Part shown: piece after piece, positions 60,335 to 64,000 of the stretch
How the letters are laid out: every line of letters begins with the position of its first letter
Position numbering within the stretch: position 1 is the stretch's first letter
Assembly (NCBI RefSeq): GCF_001625365.1
Contig: NZ_LJJF01000001.1
Location: 1,798,001-1,862,000 of the forward strand
DNA: 64,000 nt
Reading direction: 5' to 3'
From: Streptomyces sp. MJM8645
GTDB taxonomy: Bacteria; Actinomycetota; Actinomycetes; Streptomycetales; Streptomycetaceae
Made by a program: the position numbers and the translations under genes
The notes under the pieces: model-generated
The model's input: only the letters and a program-made list of their open reading frames with translations
What the model was told of the DNA's origin: nothing
Databases searched by the model: none

Positions 60335-62098
60335 GTGCGGATCTACGAGGTGTGGGCGCCCCTGGCCACCGACCGGGTCGAGGTCGAGGTCGACGGCTCC
60401 GCCCATCCGCTGGCCCGGTGCCCGCAGCGCCCGGGCTGGTGGACCGGCGGCGCCCCGGCCGGCGACTACGCCTTCCGCCTCGACGGCGGGCCGCCGCTGC
60501 CCGACCCGCGCTCCCCCTGGCAGCCGCACGGGCCCGACGGACCCAGCCGCCCGGTCGACCACGCCGCGTTCCGCTGGTCGCAGACCGGCTGGCGCGGCCG
60601 CGCGCTGCCCGGCGCCGTGCTGTACGAGCTGCACATCGGCACCTTCACCCCCCGCGGCACCTTCGACGCCGCTGCCGAACACCTCGACCACCTCGTCGAG
60701 TTGGGCGTCGATTTCGTCGAACTGATGCCGGTCTGCCCGTTCCCCGGCCGGCACGGCTGGGGCTACGACGGGGTCTCGCCGTGGGCCGTGCACGAGCCGT
60801 ACGGCGGGCCCGAAGGGCTGAAGCGCTTCGTCGACGCCGCCCACCGCAAGGGCCTCGGCGTGGTGCTGGACGTCGTCCACAACCACCTCGGCCCCTCCGG
60901 CAACCACCTTCCCGCGTACGGCCCGTACTTCACCGACCGGCACCACACGCCGTGGGGGGCGGCGGTCAACCTGGACGCCCCCGGATCCGACGAGGTGCGC
61001 CGCTACCTGATCGGCAGCGCGCTCGGCTGGCTTCGCGACTACCGGATCGACGGCCTGCGGCTGGACGCCGTGCACGCCCTCGCGGACGACCGGGCCGTCC
61101 ACTTCCTGGAGGAACTGTCCCACGAGGTCGATAAGTTGGCCGTCGCGACCAACCGCCCGCTGTTCCTGATCGCCGAATCCGACCTCAACACCCCGCACAC
61201 CACCGCCCCGCGCGCGGCCGGCGGCCAGGGCCTCACCGCGCAGTGGAGCGACGACTTCCACCACGCCCTGCACTGCGCGCTCACCGGCGAATCCCAGGGC
61301 TACTACGGCGACTTCGCGCGCCACCCGCTCGCCGCCCTCGCCAAGACGCTCACCCGCGGCTTCTTCCACGACGGCACCTGGTCCGGCTTCCGCGGCCGCG
61401 GCCACGGCCGCCCCTTCCCGCCGGACGGCGGACACCGACTGCTCGGCTACCTCCAGACCCACGACCAGATCGGCAACCGGGCCCTCGGGGACCGCATCTC
61501 CACCTGCCTCACCACCGGCCGGCTCGCCTGCGGCGCCGCGCTGGTGCTCACCTCGCCGTTCACCCCGATGCTGTTCATGGGCGAGGAGTGGGGCGCCGCC
61601 ACCCCCTGGCAGTACTTCACCGACCACACCGACCCGCAGCTCGCCGAGGCCGTCCGGCAGGGCAGGCGCCGGGAGTTCACCGACCACGGCTGGGCCGCCG
61701 AGTCCGTCCCCGACCCGCAGGAGCCCGCCACCGTCCTGCGCTCCGTCCTCGACTGGACCGAACCCCGGCGCGCCCCGCACGCCGAACTCCTCACCTGGCA
61801 CCGGACGTTGATCCGGCTGCGCCGCGACCGGCCGGAGCTGTCCGACCCCGGCCTCGGCGCGGTACGGGTGGCCTACGACGAGGCGGCGCGCTGGCTGGTG
61901 GTGCACCGGGGCCCGTACCGGATCGCCGTCAACCTCGGCCCCACCGAAGCCGCCCTGCCACTGGACGGGACCGGGCGCGAACTGGTCGCGGCCTTCGGGG
62001 CGGCGGCACTGGACGGGACGGCGGTACTGGACGGGACGGCGGTACGGCTGGGGGCGGACGCGGTGGCCATCGTCGCGGTGGCGGTCGGCGCGGCCTGA
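60335..62098 (+). CDS. treZ: Maltooligosyltrehalose trehalohydrolase
   Basis: A 587-residue GH13 enzyme that releases trehalose from the trehalosyl end made by TreY. An N-terminal domain (about 1-95) is followed by the barrel: YELHIGTFTPRGTFDAA, VVLDVVHNHLGPSGN, IDGLRLDAVHAL with the nucleophile Asp, FLIAESDLN with the acid Glu, and QTHDQIGNRALGDR. FMGEEWGAATPWQYF is typical of TreZ. The GTG at 60335 has GAGGAGGAGC upstream, overlapping the end of treY. The final 35 residues are an Ala/Val/Gly-rich tail with an internal repeat (LDGTAVLDGTAV). Confidence 0.95.
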   Translation: MRIYEVWAPLATDRVEVEVDGSAHPLARCPQRPGWWTGGAPAGDYAFRLDGGPPLPDPRSPWQPHGPDGPSRPVDHAAFRWSQTGWRGRALPGAVLYELHIGTFTPRGTFDAAAEHLDHLVELGVDFVELMPVCPFPGRHGWGYDGVSPWAVHEPYGGPEGLKRFVDAAHRKGLGVVLDVVHNHLGPSGNHLPAYGPYFTDRHHTPWGAAVNLDAPGSDEVRRYLIGSALGWLRDYRIDGLRLDAVHALADDRAVHFLEELSHEVDKLAVATNRPLFLIAESDLNTPHTTAPRAAGGQGLTAQWSDDFHHALHCALTGESQGYYGDFARHPLAALAKTLTRGFFHDGTWSGFRGRGHGRPFPPDGGHRLLGYLQTHDQIGNRALGDRISTCLTTGRLACGAALVLTSPFTPMLFMGEEWGAATPWQYFTDHTDPQLAEAVRQGRRREFTDHGWAAESVPDPQEPATVLRSVLDWTEPRRAPHAELLTWHRTLIRLRRDRPELSDPGLGAVRVAYDEAARWLVVHRGPYRIAVNLGPTEAALPLDGTGRELVAAFGAAALDGTAVLDGTAVRLGADAVAIVAVAVGAA

Positions 62099-62111
62099 CC
62101 CGCCACGCGCG

Positions 62112-63005
62112 TCACCAGAGGAAGGTGCCGATCCGCTCCCGCAGCGAGGCCGCGTCCAAGCCGTAGGCGCTCAGGTGCTCCGCGATCGAGCCGTAGTGCC
62201 GGTGCTCCTCGCGCGGCACGCCCAGGCCCAGCACCCGGTGCGGGCGGTCGGCCAGGGCGGCGTGCGCCTCGTTCGCCGAGGTGCCCGCCAGGTACGGCTC
62301 CACCAGCACCACGTCCGCCCGCTCCCCCACCGCCGCCCGCAGCCCGGCCGCGTCGAAGGGGCGCACCGTCGCCGCGTACAGCACGGTGGCGTCCAGGCCC
62401 TCGGTGGCCGCGAGCACCGCGTCCAGCATCGGCCCGACCGCGAGGACCACGCCGCGCGAGCCCTGCCGCACAGTGGTGAACCGGCCCGCCTCGACCGGCA
62501 GGGCCTGCGCGTTCTGGTGCGCCGAGAGGCGGACGTAGACGTTGCGGTCGCCGTCCGCGACGGCGTGGCGCAGCAGCTGCTCGGCCTCATCCGGGTGGCC
62601 CGGCACATGGACCGTCCAGTCCGGCAGGGTGTCCAGCAAGGCGACGTCGCCCGGGGACATGTGGGTGCGGCCGCCGGCCGGCCAGTCGTAGGAGCCGGCC
62701 GCGCTCACCAGGACAGCGCCGACGCCCTGGTGGACGAGGTCCAACTTGACCTGCTCAAAAGGCCGTTCGATCAGGAAGCTGGCGAAGGTGTGGGCGATCG
62801 GACGCATCCCGGTCAGCGCCAGGCCGCCGGCCGCGCCGATCAACAGTTGCTCGCGGATGCCGACGTTGACCACCCGGTCCGGGTGGCGCTGCTGGGCCGG
62901 GGCGAAGGCGGCCGCGGTGATGTCGGCGAGCACCACGGCCAGCCGGGGATCCTCGTCCAGCAGGCGGCTGGTGACGTCGATGAAGCGGTCGCGCATGGTG
63001 TCCAT
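62112..63005 (-). CDS. Transketolase, C-terminal subunit
   Basis: A 297-residue half-transketolase with the pyrimidine-binding domain and C-terminal domain. It has RVVNVGIREQLLIGAAGGLA with the catalytic Glu, THMSPGDVALLDTLPDWTV and DVVLVEPYLAG. Split transketolases of this type work as alpha2/beta2 complexes with the TPP-pyrophosphate half encoded just upstream. The reaction would be transfer of a two-carbon unit between sugar phosphates, or a related TPP-dependent step in a secondary pathway. AAAGG precedes the ATG. It converges with treZ. Confidence 0.9.
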   Translation of the reverse strand: MDTMRDRFIDVTSRLLDEDPRLAVVLADITAAAFAPAQQRHPDRVVNVGIREQLLIGAAGGLALTGMRPIAHTFASFLIERPFEQVKLDLVHQGVGAVLVSAAGSYDWPAGGRTHMSPGDVALLDTLPDWTVHVPGHPDEAEQLLRHAVADGDRNVYVRLSAHQNAQALPVEAGRFTTVRQGSRGVVLAVGPMLDAVLAATEGLDATVLYAATVRPFDAAGLRAAVGERADVVLVEPYLAGTSANEAHAALADRPHRVLGLGVPREEHRHYGSIAEHLSAYGLDAASLRERIGTFLW

Positions 63006-63029
63006 CGGTGAAGTGCCTTTCGGTTCGTG

Positions 63030-63127
63030 CTGGTTGGCGCGTGCGTGCTGGCTTGGCGCTTGCGTGAGGGCTCGCGGGCCCAGGAGGCCTCGGGCTCAGG
63101 AGGTCTCGGGCTCAGGAGTCCTTGGGC
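63030..63127. repeat. Short tandem repeat between the transketolase halves
   Basis: GGGCTCAGGAGG-type 16-base units occur about three times between 63080 and 63127, reaching into the stop codon of the N-terminal subunit gene; each repeat carries a TGA in the coding strand. Next to it, GGCGCGTGCGTGCTGGCTT-like units form a second short repeat. It appears to be replication slippage. Confidence 0.45.
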
Positions 63128-63825
63128 TCGACCCGGGCGACCACCACGTGCGGGCGGCCCGGGTGCTCGGCGGTGTAGGCGCGGTACAGCGCCTCGTGGT
63201 CGCGGCCGTCCACCGTCGCGGTGGACCAGTCCTCGGCCGCGAACCGGGCCGCGATGCCGCCGTGCCAGCCGTGCGTGGCCGAGGAGTTGTCGATCACCAC
63301 CACGTGCAGCCGCTCCAGCCCGTACGCACCGGCGAAGGCCACCGCCTCGTGGTTGGAGCCCTCGTCGAACTCGGCGTCGCCGACCAGCACCCACACCGCC
63401 GGGTCGGTCAGGCCCTGCGCCCGCAGCCCGAGCGCCGTGCCGACGCCCAGCGGCAGGCCGTGCCCGAGCGAGCCGGAGGCGATCTCCACCCCGGGGACGA
63501 GCATCCGGTCCGGGTGGTGGCCGAGCGGAGAGTCGTAACCGCCGAAGCTCGGCAGCACCCCGGGGTCGATGAAGCCCTTGGCCGCGAGCACCGCGTAGTA
63601 CGCCATCGGGCCGTGGCCCTTGGAGAGCAGGAAGCGGTCCCGGTCCTGCGCCCCGGCCCGCTCCGGGCTCACCCGCAGGACCCGGTCGTACAGCACCCAG
63701 AGCGCGTCCAGGGTGGAGGTGGCGGCCGGGCCGTGCTTCTCGTCGCCGGTCATCAGGCCCATCAGCGCCGACAGGTCCTCGAAACGGGTGGTTTCCGCGA
63801 GGTCCGCGGTTGCGTTCGTCGTCAT
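63112..63825 (-). CDS. Transketolase, N-terminal subunit
   Basis: About 237 residues with the TPP pyrophosphate-binding domain. RFLLSKGHGPMAYYAVLAAKG, GSLGHGLPLGVGTALG and the metal-binding VGDAEFDEGSNHEAVAFA are typical of split transketolases; the more common GDGE is GDAE here. VVIDNSSATHGW lines up with the cofactor-binding loop. It pairs with the C-terminal half encoded downstream, about 106 bases away. The start is at 63825; the leader may be very short because a dyad (63841-63860) and likely promoter lie directly upstream. It is divergent from a MerR-type regulator gene. Confidence 0.9.
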   Translation of the reverse strand: MTTNATADLAETTRFEDLSALMGLMTGDEKHGPAATSTLDALWVLYDRVLRVSPERAGAQDRDRFLLSKGHGPMAYYAVLAAKGFIDPGVLPSFGGYDSPLGHHPDRMLVPGVEIASGSLGHGLPLGVGTALGLRAQGLTDPAVWVLVGDAEFDEGSNHEAVAFAGAYGLERLHVVVIDNSSATHGWHGGIAARFAAEDWSTATVDGRDHEALYRAYTAEHPGRPHVVVARVEPKDS

Positions 63826-63841
63826 GACCACGATGGTGCAA

Positions 63842-63860
63842 CTTAAAGTCGACTTGAGGT
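63842..63860. promoter_or_regulatory. MerR-type dyad between transketolase and merR genes
   Basis: CTTAAAGT-CG-ACTTGAGG forms an imperfect dyad; the right arm is the complement of CCTCAAGT. On the minus strand TTGACC (63862-63857) and CACCAT (63837-63832) are separated by 19 bases around this dyad, the long spacing used by MerR regulators. On the plus strand TAGAGT at 63869-63874 is a good -10 box for the merR gene, giving a nearly leaderless transcript. It resembles SoxR sites in outline. Regulation by the adjacent protein is inferred. Confidence 0.5.
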
Positions 63861-63882
63861 CAAGCGGCTAGAGTGGGTGCCC

Positions 63883-64000
63883 ATGACCGCGACCCCGGAC
63901 CACGGCCGAGCACCCGGCCCGCACCGCGACGACCTGCTCACCATCGGCCAACTCGGCCGCCGCAGCGGCCTCGCCGCCTCCGCCCTGCGCTACTACGAGA
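63883..64000 (+). CDS. MerR family regulator, N-terminal part (cut by window end)
   Basis: Only the first 39 residues are visible. After a Pro/His/Arg-rich start they read LLTIGQLGRRSGLAASALRYYE, shortened here to its core LTIGQLGRRSGLAASALRYY, which is the MerR helix-turn-helix. SoxR-like and other MerR subfamilies share this start, so the effector cannot be inferred without the C-terminus. It is divergent from the split transketolase genes and shares a dyad with them. Confidence 0.85.
   Translation, partial: MTATPDHGRAPGPHRDDLLTIGQLGRRSGLAASALRYYE

Noticed and set aside
57767..62098. Single 1443-codon frame that would fuse a novel protein to TreZ
   Set aside because: The part before 60335 is an out-of-frame shadow of treY. 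A GTG with a strong ribosome site at 60335 starts the real treZ.
63842..63860. Calling the MerR gene SoxR from the dyad alone
   Set aside because: The dyad matches only in part and the diagnostic C-terminal cysteines lie outside the window.

Overview
The window is very GC-rich (third codon positions almost always G or C) and carries a gene set typical of Streptomycetaceae (Streptomyces, Kitasatospora and relatives): a PAS/GAF/PP2C/HATPase SpoIIE-type phosphatase with a free-standing anti-sigma-type ATPase, a DUF2637 membrane protein, DUF3105/DUF305 proteins, a SAV2148-type HEPN protein, GlgX-TreY-TreZ, and a sulfate-assimilation operon headed by a short attenuator-type leader peptide. GTG starts, ATGA/GTGA gene overlaps and long perfect hairpin terminators fit this. 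I see no rRNA, tRNA, CRISPR array, prophage or plasmid backbone. It reads as a chromosomal segment with one small non-autonomous transposable element.

Layout. 0.2-4.5 kb: DUF2637 protein, SpoIIE-like phosphatase, small ATP-binding protein. 5.0-9.3 kb: a TetR-linked cluster of a fused urease gamma/beta protein, a divergent urease-alpha homologue and agmatine deiminase, with a palindromic operator candidate in front and no UreD/E/F/G accessory genes. 9.4-9.6 kb: MITE-like element with CTAG flanks that supplies the stop codon of the next gene. 9.6-16.8 kb: two-component system, PP2C-like protein with repeated acidic motifs, DUF3105/DUF305 pair, Pth. 16.8-19.7 kb: MFS pump with divergent MarR, then a GNAT. 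19.7-28.2 kb: Ogt and Ada/AlkA fusion, RsgA, CtaG-like protein, SEDS protein, YihY protein. 28.4-38.2 kb: sulfate assimilation (leader peptide, sirA, Zn-ribbon protein, cysH, cysC, cysD, cysN, ABC transporter genes, sirohydrochlorin chelatase). 38.3-44.9 kb: RHH protein, DEAD-box helicase, cold-shock protein, MMPL exporter, APH-fold kinase. 45.2-55.0 kb: NodB deacetylase, exonuclease, DyP peroxidase, MacB/FtsX-type ABC pair, GNAT, carboxylesterase, HEPN protein. 55.5-62.1 kb: glycogen debranching and trehalose synthesis. 62.1-64 kb: split transketolase and a divergent MerR gene cut by the window edge.

How the genes work together. The sulfur block takes sulfate through APS to sulfite and sulfide, supplies the siroheme iron-insertion enzyme and encodes an importer; the leader peptide with a near-terminal Cys suggests cysteine-responsive attenuation. 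GlgX, TreY and TreZ turn glycogen into trehalose. The most interesting unit is the urease-like/agmatine deiminase cluster. Agmatine deiminase makes N-carbamoylputrescine, a ureido compound. The adjacent urease homologue keeps the nickel ligands and general acid His but has altered pocket and flap residues, so it could be a ureido-hydrolase acting on that product rather than on urea. This is inference, stated as a testable hypothesis.
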